Positions 14,036-20,110 of a stretch of DNA of 20,110 nt are shown here, in pieces. The notes below the pieces were generated by a model that had not been told where the DNA came from, made no database searches, and saw only the letters and a list, made by a program, of their open reading frames with translations. Source of the DNA: Clostridiales bacterium (GTDB lineage Bacteria; Bacillota; Clostridia; Christensenellales; Aristaeellaceae); the NCBI GenBank assembly GCA_004557805.1, contig SFFS01000024.1, forward strand, positions 1 to 20,110, given 5' to 3'. Each line of letters opens with the position of its first letter. The stretch's first letter is position 1. The position numbers and the translations under genes are program-made.

Positions 14036-17000
14036 TTAATAATACAGCCAGCCACGGTATTTCCAGCCGGGCAGCTTCAGGAAGCTGAACCAGTTGATCG
14101 CGTTGGCCCACCATTCGGGGAACTGCACGCCCGTCGCAATCGGATAGAACGCAGCGAACAGACAAACCGTCACCGTGCAGTAGAACAGCTCCCAATTCCG
14201 CGCCCTGAGGGCGTTGTGGTCTTCCAGCAGGCTGAACGCATACGCGATGGAAATCATCACAAACGGCAGGCTGCCGAAATAGTGATAGATGAACATCGAG
14301 CGCGGCACGAGCACCCACGGCAGATACTGCGCCGCAAAGCCCATCACGATCAGCGCGGGCGCGGGATCAGCGGCCGTTTTGCGGTTCCAGAGGTTCTTCG
14401 CCGCGCGGAAGATCGTATACAGCAGCGTTCCCAGCCCGACCCACCACACGGCGGGGTTGCCCATGCACATGATCGAGGCCACGCTGCCCGGCTTTACATA
14501 CGGCTTGCCGTTGTAATAATACATGGGCTTCAAAATCAGCGGCCACTCATACCACGGCGATTTGAACGCATGATCGTCTCCCGAAAGGCCGGAGTGGTAG
14601 TTGAACATGCTCACCTGGGTATCCCAGAAGCGCTTCCAGGTCAGCCCGCCCTCCCAGCGGAAATGCGGAATATAGCTGAAATAGTAAATTGCAAACGGAA
14701 TGAAGATGAACACGAGGAAGCACACCGCAATCGTCACGCCCATCATTTTCCAGAAGCCGCGCGCCCTTTCGGCGGCTTCGCCGCCCTGCTGCACGCACCA
14801 GCGCCACTGCGCGATATGCCGGAAGAAGCTGTAGAAAAACAGCAGGGCCAGCCCCACGCTCGAATACAGGCAGATCCACTTGCACGCCCAGCCGATTCCC
14901 ATGAACAGCCCCGACAGCGCCAACGGGATCAGTGTTTTATAGCGGTCGCGCAGCAGGTTCATCTGCAAATAGCGGAACATGAACAGGAACATGAGCATGA
15001 TGAAGAACACGGCGTAGCTGTCGATGGTGGCGATGCGCGTCTGCGTCAGATGCATCATATCGAACGCCATCACAAACGCCGTCAGGAACGCCCAGCGCTG
15101 CTTGCGCAGGACGACCAGCGCCAGCGCGTAGATGGCGGGAATCATCAAAACGCCCGTCAGCGCGCCGAAGAACCGCCAGCCGAACGGCGTCATGCCGAAC
15201 AGTTTGATGCCCAGCATGATGAAAATCTTGCCCAGCGGCGGATGCGTCCACTCATAGATGGACATGCCGTGCGCCAGCTCATAGCCGGTGCGGGCGTGAT
15301 AGATTTCATCAAAATACGTGCCGTTATAGTAGCTCGGCTCGTCGCATACGGTTTCCGGCTCGTCGCACAGCAGATGCGGATCGCTTGCGTTCTCCTCGCG
15401 TCCGCCGCTCGATTCAACCGCCGCCACCGGCAGCACCTCGCCGTCCTCCGTGCGGAACACGATCTCCATGATGTTCACGGCCGGGCCGTTCGCCGTCAGG
15501 CGCACATAGCGCCCTGAGAACAGCACCCGCTGATCCGTCCAGCTGCTGACGTCGCCCTGCGCGTCGTGGACGACCCCCGTCACATACTGCCAGCGGAAGC
15601 ATTCGCCCGCGTCGAGCTTGGCGGGGTGCGGGTCGGTCCAGTTTTCGCCGTCGTCCGAGAATTCAAGCGTAAAGTTGCGCGTGCTGATTTCGCCGTAATA
15701 CAGCACATAGAACTTGCGCGATTCGCCCAGATCGAACGTGACGCTCTCCGCCGCGCCGGTGCTCGACCAGACGGTCTGCGGCGCCTTCGTCGAGCCCAGG
15801 CCGATAAACGCCACGCACGCGTAAACCGCCGTCAGTGCCAGCAGCGCGAACGTCTCGCGCTTTTTCGGCTTCGGCACGGGCACGGTTTCCACGGCGAAGG
15901 GGTTGCTTTCGCCGGGCGATCCGCGCCGCCTTTTGATCTGCGGCAGCGGCATCGTCCGATCGTCCAGCGCCGTCCAGAGAACCAGCGCGCACAGCAGCAG
16001 ATTCGCCGCAGCCAGCGCTGCGCCCGGCACGCCGAATCCAAGCGACAGATGCGTATCGCGCAGCACCAGCGCGCAGTTGAAATAGAACGTCAGCGAATAG
16101 CCCGCGAACGCGTACAGCAGCCGCGCGTCGCGGCGGCGGATATACGCCATCGCGAGCAGCGCCAGCGCCGGGAACAGATACCTCTCGTGCATTTTCACGC
16201 CGAACAGGAACAGCAGCATATAGCACGCCGCGCCGCACAGCGCAAGATCTGCGTGCTTCGAGCGCTTCCAGTACAGCAGCAGCGTTCCGGCGACGGCCAG
16301 CACGGTCATCGCCGTGCCGAGCGCGCCATAGGATACGCCAAGGAATTTCGCCGTCAGCGGCGTCCAGTTCGCGCCGATGAGATAATAGAAGTTCGCCGCG
16401 TTCAGCGTCGCGTATGGATACGATCCGAGCGTTGAAGTATACAGTTCAAAAATCCACGTGACCGGCTTTCCCCACGCAAACGGCAGCAGCATCGCAGCCG
16501 CCGCGCCCAGCGCAATGGCAAGCCCTCTGAGCGCTTTTTTCAGCTGACCCTTGCGCATCACGAGCGCCAGCAGTCCCAGCGGCGCGGCCATCAGCGCCTG
16601 CGGCTTCATCAGCGCCGTAACCACGAACACGGGCAGCGCGGCCGTCCAGTTGTCCTCCTGCGCGAAATACACCGTCAGAAGCAGGCCCAGCACCAGCACG
16701 CCGTCGACCTGGCCCCACACGGCGCTGTCGATCAGCACGGCGGGCGAGACGGCGTACAGCGCGGCCAGCAGCCATGCGGCCGTTTCTCCCAGGCGCCTGC
16801 GTCCCAGCTTCCACAGCAGGTATACCGCGCCCACATCGCACAAAGACGGCGTCAGCCGCAGCAGCACCCGCACCGCCGCGCTCGATACGTTGGCCACGCC
16901 CAGCAGGTTCATCAGCGCGCCCACCGGCCAGAGCAGATACAGATAGCCCGGCGGATAATCGCAGAAGCTGACGGAATCATAGAACGCGTTCGGCCCGGCG

Positions 17001-17836
17001 TTGGCCATCGCCAGCGCCCAGGCGTAGAAGCAGTTGTTGTCGGTTTCATAGCCGGTATATCGAACGGCCAGCAGCACGCGCAGGATCAGCGCGAGGGCCA
17101 TCAGCAGCGCAATCATCAGCTTCGGCCGGGAAACCTGCATCCCACGCAGCAGCCAGAGCGCGGCGGCCGCCAGCGCGAACAGCAGCGCCCACGGCAGAAT
17201 CGCTTCGGTTTTCTCCGTTTCCGCAGCGATTTCTTCCGCGCCGCCGTCGTTTTGATACTGTGAATAATCGGTCAGCAGGATCAGCAGTTCGCCGTCGGGA
17301 ACCGCGTCGGCGCGTTCCATGCGCACGTCGGCAAACCACGCCCTGCCGGTATTATCAGCGCTGTAATCGCCCAGCCGCGCGGCCACGACAAGGCTGCGCT
17401 GATCCATATCCGTCTTGATCCACGATTCCACCAGCACGAACTCGCCGTCCGTATCCCACACCTGCGGAAAATCCGCGTAGCTCTGCAATACGGAAAGCCC
17501 CGCGCCGCCCGCGTCCTCCGGGATGCCCTCGGCGCGCACCAGCGCCGAAAGGTGATACACCGTCTCCGGCTCTACGGCTACCTCCTGAATGAAGCGCGCG
17601 TCGTTGGAGGCGACGTTTTCAATCTGGGCGCATGCGCGCCCCTCGGGGCCGTCGTCCGAAACGCTCCAATAGGTGACGCCCTCGTCGCGCAGCCAGGCGT
17701 CCTTCGCCCAGCCTGCCGGCCAGCCGCTCTCGTCCAGCGACGCGAAATCGCCGTTGACCAGCATATTTTCCTCCGCCTGCGCGCCGAACGGAATCAGCAC
17801 CAGCAGACACAAAAACAGGGACACGAGTTTCCGCAT
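14036..17836 (-). CDS. Secretory-type membrane protein with two GT-C glycosyltransferase modules (second of PMT type)
   Basis: A protein of 1266 residues, probably a lipid-phosphate-sugar dependent transferase working on the outer face of the membrane. Order: signal peptide 1-21; carbohydrate-binding-like beta domain, about 25-180, opening with NMLVNGDFASLDESGWPAGW; a membrane segment near 213-232; GT-C module 1, about 238-625, with TDNNCFYAWALAMANAGP (265-282) and CDYPPGYLYLLW (292-303), resembling Gpi18/PMT_2 relatives; a Lys/Pro linker; a membrane helix 662-682; a discoidin-like beta domain, about 685-800; and a PMT module, about 835-1266, with the hallmark YFDEIYHARTGYELAHG (841-857), whose Asp843 is the expected catalytic residue. 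GGGAGG precedes the ATG. The gene interrupts a housekeeping row and has no glycan genes beside it. Acceptor and sugar are unknown; protein O-mannosylation or wall glycan decoration are the likely possibilities. Confidence 0.85.
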   Translation of the reverse strand: MRKLVSLFLCLLVLIPFGAQAEENMLVNGDFASLDESGWPAGWAKDAWLRDEGVTYWSVSDDGPEGRACAQIENVASNDARFIQEVAVEPETVYHLSALVRAEGIPEDAGGAGLSVLQSYADFPQVWDTDGEFVLVESWIKTDMDQRSLVVAARLGDYSADNTGRAWFADVRMERADAVPDGELLILLTDYSQYQNDGGAEEIAAETEKTEAILPWALLFALAAAALWLLRGMQVSRPKLMIALLMALALILRVLLAVRYTGYETDNNCFYAWALAMANAGPNAFYDSVSFCDYPPGYLYLLWPVGALMNLLGVANVSSAAVRVLLRLTPSLCDVGAVYLLWKLGRRRLGETAAWLLAALYAVSPAVLIDSAVWGQVDGVLVLGLLLTVYFAQEDNWTAALPVFVVTALMKPQALMAAPLGLLALVMRKGQLKKALRGLAIALGAAAAMLLPFAWGKPVTWIFELYTSTLGSYPYATLNAANFYYLIGANWTPLTAKFLGVSYGALGTAMTVLAVAGTLLLYWKRSKHADLALCGAACYMLLFLFGVKMHERYLFPALALLAMAYIRRRDARLLYAFAGYSLTFYFNCALVLRDTHLSLGFGVPGAALAAANLLLCALVLWTALDDRTMPLPQIKRRRGSPGESNPFAVETVPVPKPKKRETFALLALTAVYACVAFIGLGSTKAPQTVWSSTGAAESVTFDLGESRKFYVLYYGEISTRNFTLEFSDDGENWTDPHPAKLDAGECFRWQYVTGVVHDAQGDVSSWTDQRVLFSGRYVRLTANGPAVNIMEIVFRTEDGEVLPVAAVESSGGREENASDPHLLCDEPETVCDEPSYYNGTYFDEIYHARTGYELAHGMSIYEWTHPPLGKIFIMLGIKLFGMTPFGWRFFGALTGVLMIPAIYALALVVLRKQRWAFLTAFVMAFDMMHLTQTRIATIDSYAVFFIMLMFLFMFRYLQMNLLRDRYKTLIPLALSGLFMGIGWACKWICLYSSVGLALLFFYSFFRHIAQWRWCVQQGGEAAERARGFWKMMGVTIAVCFLVFIFIPFAIYYFSYIPHFRWEGGLTWKRFWDTQVSMFNYHSGLSGDDHAFKSPWYEWPLILKPMYYYNGKPYVKPGSVASIMCMGNPAVWWVGLGTLLYTIFRAAKNLWNRKTAADPAPALIVMGFAAQYLPWVLVPRSMFIYHYFGSLPFVMISIAYAFSLLEDHNALRARNWELFYCTVTVCLFAAFYPIATGVQFPEWWANAINWFSFLKLPGWKYRGWLYY

Positions 17837-17862
17837 ATACGCCTCCCGAATTTTTCCATGAT

Positions 17863-17900
17863 CCTATACTTACTTTACTGTACTATTTAACGCGATGCAA
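17863..17900 (-). promoter_or_regulatory. Weak candidate promoter(s) for the glycosyltransferase gene
   Basis: Two overlapping candidates are seen on the minus strand: TTGCAT (17900-17895) with a 17-base spacer to TAAAGT (17877-17872), and TTAAAT (17890-17885) with a 16-base spacer to TATAGG (17868-17863). Neither is close to consensus. The AT-rich nature of this gap and the terminator at 18020-18051 upstream make some promoter here likely. Confidence 0.35.
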
Positions 17901-17930
17901 GTCTCTATACATCCCAATGTTGGAAATAAT

Positions 17931-17946
17931 TGTACTTGGGAGTACA
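17931..17946. promoter_or_regulatory. Inverted repeat TGTACT-4-AGTACA upstream of the glycosyltransferase gene
   Basis: TGTACT and AGTACA are exact reverse complements with TGGG between them, and two of the next three base pairs outward also match. The site lies 30 bases upstream of the weak promoter candidates, where an activator or repressor dimer could bind. No regulator is identified. Confidence 0.3.
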
Positions 17947-18019
17947 TTTTGGGGTAAAAACCCTATTCCGGAAAGGCCGTTTCAGTTTTGTTCTTTTCGC
18001 CGTCCGGAGGGGCGCAGCC

Positions 18020-18051
18020 AAAAAATCCGCCGCCCTTCCGGACAGCGGATT
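18020..18051 (-). terminator. Rho-independent terminator after yraN
   Basis: On the minus strand AATCCGC (18051-18045) pairs with GCGGATT (18030-18024), and six T's result at 18025-18020. It begins 16 bases after the yraN stop and ends the rbgA-rnhB-yraN unit. Its loop is also one arm of a second, longer inverted repeat (18002-18013 with 18032-18043). Confidence 0.8.
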
Positions 18052-18066
18052 CTCTCTTTCCTTTTT

Positions 18067-18423
18067 TCATTCCGCGTATTCAAACGCGGCTTTCAAATGC
18101 GTCACGCCCGACGGCGTAACCTCCAGCACGTCGAACCGCACGGGCGCTTCGCCCAGGCCGTTCTCCTGCAGATAGCGCAGGGCCGCGCGGCAGATACGGC
18201 GCTGCTTGGCCTGCGTCACGCGCTCGCGCGGCGCGCCGTGCGCCGCGCTCTCGTTCGCGGAGGCCTTCACCTCGGCAAAAATTATACACGTTCCCTCGCG
18301 CGCAATGATATCGATCTCCGCGCCGCGCACAGCATAATTACGGCAGAGAATCTCCGCGCCGCGCGAGGCGAGATATTCCGCCGCGGCCGTTTCGGCGCCG
18401 CGCCCAAACGATACCGTGCTCAT
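18067..18423 (-). CDS. yraN: YraN (UPF0102) family nuclease-like protein
   Basis: A small protein of 118 residues with the restriction-endonuclease-like fold of the YraN family. The family motifs are present: RGAEIDIIAREG (33-44) with Glu36 and Asp38, and FAEVKAS (49-55) with Glu51 and Lys53, matching the D-x(n)-E-x-K nuclease pattern. FGRGAETAAAEYL at 6-18 is the typical N-terminal helix. The biological role is not settled; the family is related to Holliday-junction resolvases and is often placed between rnhB and comM/dprA, as here. The start at 18423 overlaps the rnhB stop by ATGA and begins the conserved domain; longer in-frame starts lie inside rnhB and are rejected. It is the last gene of its operon. 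Confidence 0.93.
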   Translation of the reverse strand: MSTVSFGRGAETAAAEYLASRGAEILCRNYAVRGAEIDIIAREGTCIIFAEVKASANESAAHGAPRERVTQAKQRRICRAALRYLQENGLGEAPVRFDVLEVTPSGVTHLKAAFEYAE

Positions 18424-19037
18424 ACGAACTTGCGGATGAACAGCGCGCGGTGCTCGGGGCAGGGGCCGTATTGCTGCAAAGCGGCGATATGCTCCGCCGT
18501 TCCGTAGCCCTTGTGCTTTGCAAAGCCGTACTGCGGATATTTTTCGTCCAGCTCGCGCATCAGCCGGTCGCGCGAAACCTTGGCCAGAATGGCCGCCGCC
18601 GCGATGGAATAGCACAGCGCGTCGCCGTGGACGATCGCGCGCTGCTCGCAGTGCACGTCGAGTCCGTCCACCGTACCGTCCACCAGGAACAGCCCGCACG
18701 GCGCGTCCACCGCCGCGCGCGACATCGCCAGCCGCGTCGCGCCAAGGATGTTCAGTTCGTCAATCTCGCGCGCCGACGCGTACCCTACCCGCGCATACAC
18801 GGCGGTTTCGAGGATCTGTTCATAAAGCGCTTCGCGCTTTTTTTCCGAAAGCTTCTTCGAATCGTCGATCCCCGGGATCAGCGGTTCGGCGGGCATGATG
18901 CAGCATCCGGCCGAAACCGGCCCCGCCAGCGGCCCGCGCCCGGCCTCGTCGATTCCCGCGAAAACCGTGCCCTGCGCCCACAGGCCGCGATCCATCTCCG
19001 TGATTTCGCTCAGTCGCTCGGCTGCTGTTTTTCGCAT
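18420..19037 (-). CDS. rnhB: Ribonuclease HII
   Basis: RNase HII cuts the RNA strand of RNA-DNA hybrids and starts removal of single ribonucleotides misinserted in DNA. The 205 residues carry GIDEAGRGPLAGPV (28-41) with catalytic Asp30 and Glu31, DSKKL (59-63), LVDG (118-121) with Asp120, HGDA (137-140) with Asp139, and the AAAILAKVSRD helix. The DEDD set is complete. The start at 19037 has GGAGG eight bases upstream. The open frame extends further into rbgA, but that portion has no family similarity. It overlaps the end of rbgA by 28 bases and yraN by four, so the three genes are translated as one unit, as in Bacillus for rbgA-rnhB. Confidence 0.96.
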   Translation of the reverse strand: MRKTAAERLSEITEMDRGLWAQGTVFAGIDEAGRGPLAGPVSAGCCIMPAEPLIPGIDDSKKLSEKKREALYEQILETAVYARVGYASAREIDELNILGATRLAMSRAAVDAPCGLFLVDGTVDGLDVHCEQRAIVHGDALCYSIAAAAILAKVSRDRLMRELDEKYPQYGFAKHKGYGTAEHIAALQQYGPCPEHRALFIRKFV

Positions 19038-19873
19038 GGCGCTTCCTCCAATGTAAGCCTTCCCAGCTTGCCCGCGCGGAACTCGTCCAGCACGATGGAC
19101 GCCGCGCGCTCCGTATCCAGCACGCCGCCGGACAGCAGGAACCCGCGCCCGCGGCACACGGCCTCGAGAAGCTCCGGCGTTTCAGGCAGCGGCTGCTTGA
19201 GATGGAACCGGTCGATCACCGCTTCGGGGCGGCTCTGCAGCATCGCCTCCAGCAGCGACGCGGCCAGCGCCTCGGTATCGAGGATCTGATCGCGGATCGT
19301 CCCCAGCCACGCCAGATGCTGCGCGGCGGTTTTATCGTCCAGCCGCGGCCAGAGCAGGCCCGGCGTGTCGAGCAGTTCGAGATACGGCGAAATGCGCACC
19401 CACTGGTTCGAGCGCGTCACGCCCGGTCTGTCGCCCACGACGGCCACGGGCGTCCCGTTCAGCCGGTTGATGAACGTCGATTTGCCCACGTTCGGCACGC
19501 CCACCACCATGCAGCGCACGGTCTTTTTTACGCCGCGCGCGGCCTGTTTTTCCACAAGCGGCGCGGTCAGCTTTTCAATGCGCCGGAGCGCTTCCTTCGC
19601 CTTGCCGCGGGAAGCGTCGTAGGCCATGGCCTCCTGATTGTGCGCGGCGAAATACGAAAGCCAGCGCGACGTAGCCGCGCCGTCGGCGAGATCGGCCTTC
19701 CCGAGAATGAGCAGCCGCCGCTTGCCGCGCGCGAGCGAAATCAGCTCCGGGTTGCGGCTGGAATACGGCAGCCGCGCGTCGCACAGCTCGATCACCACGT
19801 CCACGCGCTTGAGCTGATCGCCCAGCAGCCGCTTGGCGCGGGCCATATGGCCGGGATACCATTGGATTTGCAT
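19010..19873 (-). CDS. rbgA: RbgA (YlqF), ribosome-assembly GTPase for the 50S subunit
   Basis: RbgA is a circularly permuted GTPase needed in Firmicutes for late 50S assembly. The 287 residues begin with the conserved WYPGHMARAKR. The GTPase motifs appear in permuted order: G4 at 58-61, G1 GVPNVGKST (125-133), G2 around Thr153 in RPGVTRSNQW, and G3 DTPG (169-172). A C-terminal helical domain (about 190-280) contacts RNA. The G4 motif, normally NKxD, reads GKAD; the codon is GGG, so asparagine is truly absent. AAGGAG stands seven bases before the ATG. The gene follows rplS across a terminator, the standard Bacillus order. It probably has its own promoter in 19874-19908 or depends on read-through; I do not see a good one. 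Confidence 0.96.
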   Translation of the reverse strand: MQIQWYPGHMARAKRLLGDQLKRVDVVIELCDARLPYSSRNPELISLARGKRRLLILGKADLADGAATSRWLSYFAAHNQEAMAYDASRGKAKEALRRIEKLTAPLVEKQAARGVKKTVRCMVVGVPNVGKSTFINRLNGTPVAVVGDRPGVTRSNQWVRISPYLELLDTPGLLWPRLDDKTAAQHLAWLGTIRDQILDTEALAASLLEAMLQSRPEAVIDRFHLKQPLPETPELLEAVCRGRGFLLSGGVLDTERAASIVLDEFRAGKLGRLTLEEAPCEKQQPSD

Positions 19874-19908
19874 AATGTTACTCCTTCTCGCAGGGCCAGG
19901 GTGTATCT

Positions 19909-19945
19909 GAAAAAGAAAAAGCTGTTATGCCAACGGCATAGCAGC
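19909..19945 (-). terminator. Rho-independent terminator after rplS
   Basis: On the minus strand GCTGCTATGCC (19945-19935) pairs with GGCATAACAGC (19931-19921) with one mismatch across a 3-base loop, followed by TTTTTCTTTTTC. It lies 15 bases after the rplS stop. Confidence 0.9.
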
Positions 19946-19960
19946 TCAAAGCGTTTTGCT

Positions 19961-20110
19961 TTAGCGGTCGCGCAGCTCCTTGATCTTGGCGGCCTTGCCG
20001 GACAGGTTGCGCAGATAGTACAGCTTCGCGCGGCGAACCTTACCACGGCGGAGAACCACGATGTGGTCGACGCGGGGGCTGTGCAGCGGGAAGGTACGTT
20101 CCACGCCGAT
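19961..20110 (-). CDS. rplS: 50S ribosomal protein L19, C-terminal part (cut by the window edge)
   Basis: Only the last 49 residues are inside the window. They include GVERTFPLHSPRVDHIVVLR and the basic end GKVRRAKLYYLRNLSGKAAKIKE, which is diagnostic of L19. The family is about 115 residues long, so a little over half lies to the right. L19 sits at the interface of the 30S and 50S subunits. In Firmicutes it ends the rpsP-rimM-trmD-rplS operon, which fits the strong terminator that follows. Confidence 0.97.
   Translation of the reverse strand: MGVERTFPLHSPRVDHIVVLRRGKVRRAKLYYLRNLSGKAAKIKELRDR

Noticed and set aside
9033..14039. Other long plus-strand frames (9033-11270 and 11538-14039) opposite topA, dprA and comM
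   Set aside because: Same cause: triplet-aligned complements of real genes, with no recognisable protein and no suitable start signals.
18424..18699. Longer in-frame start for yraN at 18699, and similar extensions for rnhB (19157), hslU (7409) and argR (4960)
   Set aside because: Each extension lies inside the preceding gene and has no family similarity, and in each case a start with a suitable ribosome site or ATGA overlap begins the conserved domain.

Overview
The window looks like the chromosome of a GC-rich member of the Clostridia (Firmicutes), possibly near Christensenellales. That placement is inferred from gene content and order, not from a marker search. Every gene I can support lies on the minus strand, so transcription runs from right to left. 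Shine-Dalgarno sequences are strong (often AAGGAGG), intergenic gaps are mostly short, and Leu TTA/CTA and Ser TCA codons are scarce. The scarcity leaves very long meaningless open frames on the plus strand.

Right block (20110 to 5964). This is the conserved Firmicutes row that in Bacillus reads rplS-rbgA-rnhB ... dprA(smf)-topA-trmFO-codV-hslV-hslU-codY. Here the order is rplS (3' part only), terminator, rbgA, rnhB, yraN, terminator, a large membrane glycosyltransferase gene, then comM, dprA, topA, trmFO, hslV and hslU. The xerC/codV gene usually found between trmFO and hslV is missing, and codY does not follow hslU. The block combines ribosome assembly (L19, RbgA), removal of RNA from DNA (RNase HII), a YraN nuclease-like protein, handling of incoming DNA (ComM, DprA), supercoiling (TopA), tRNA T-loop methylation (TrmFO) and the HslUV protease.

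The glycosyltransferase gene (14036-17836) interrupts this row. Its product of 1266 residues appears to join a signal peptide, a carbohydrate-binding-like beta domain, one GT-C membrane module, a discoidin-like beta domain and a second GT-C module of the PMT type. It is the most unusual protein in the window.

Middle (5706-5963). A 250-base gap holds three successive hairpins, one of them a canonical terminator. It ends in a very good sigma-A promoter whose 17-base spacer contains a perfect 16-bp palindrome. The promoter sits so close to nadK that the mRNA should be almost leaderless.

Left block (5705 to 1). nadK, argR, recN and a SpoVK/CbbX-like AAA ATPase form a tight operon that ends in a terminator. 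nadK-argR-recN is a common clostridial cluster, but recN is followed here by the AAA ATPase and not by spoIVB-spo0A. A separately transcribed, secreted serine hydrolase comes next. Just past its stop, a near-consensus promoter points out of the window and would begin transcription into a perfect 18-bp GC palindrome at the edge.

I see no rRNA, tRNA, CRISPR array, insertion sequence, prophage gene or defence system. The window is mainly housekeeping. The points most worth checking are the double GT-C protein, the nadK promoter, the edge promoter and the altered G4 motif of RbgA.
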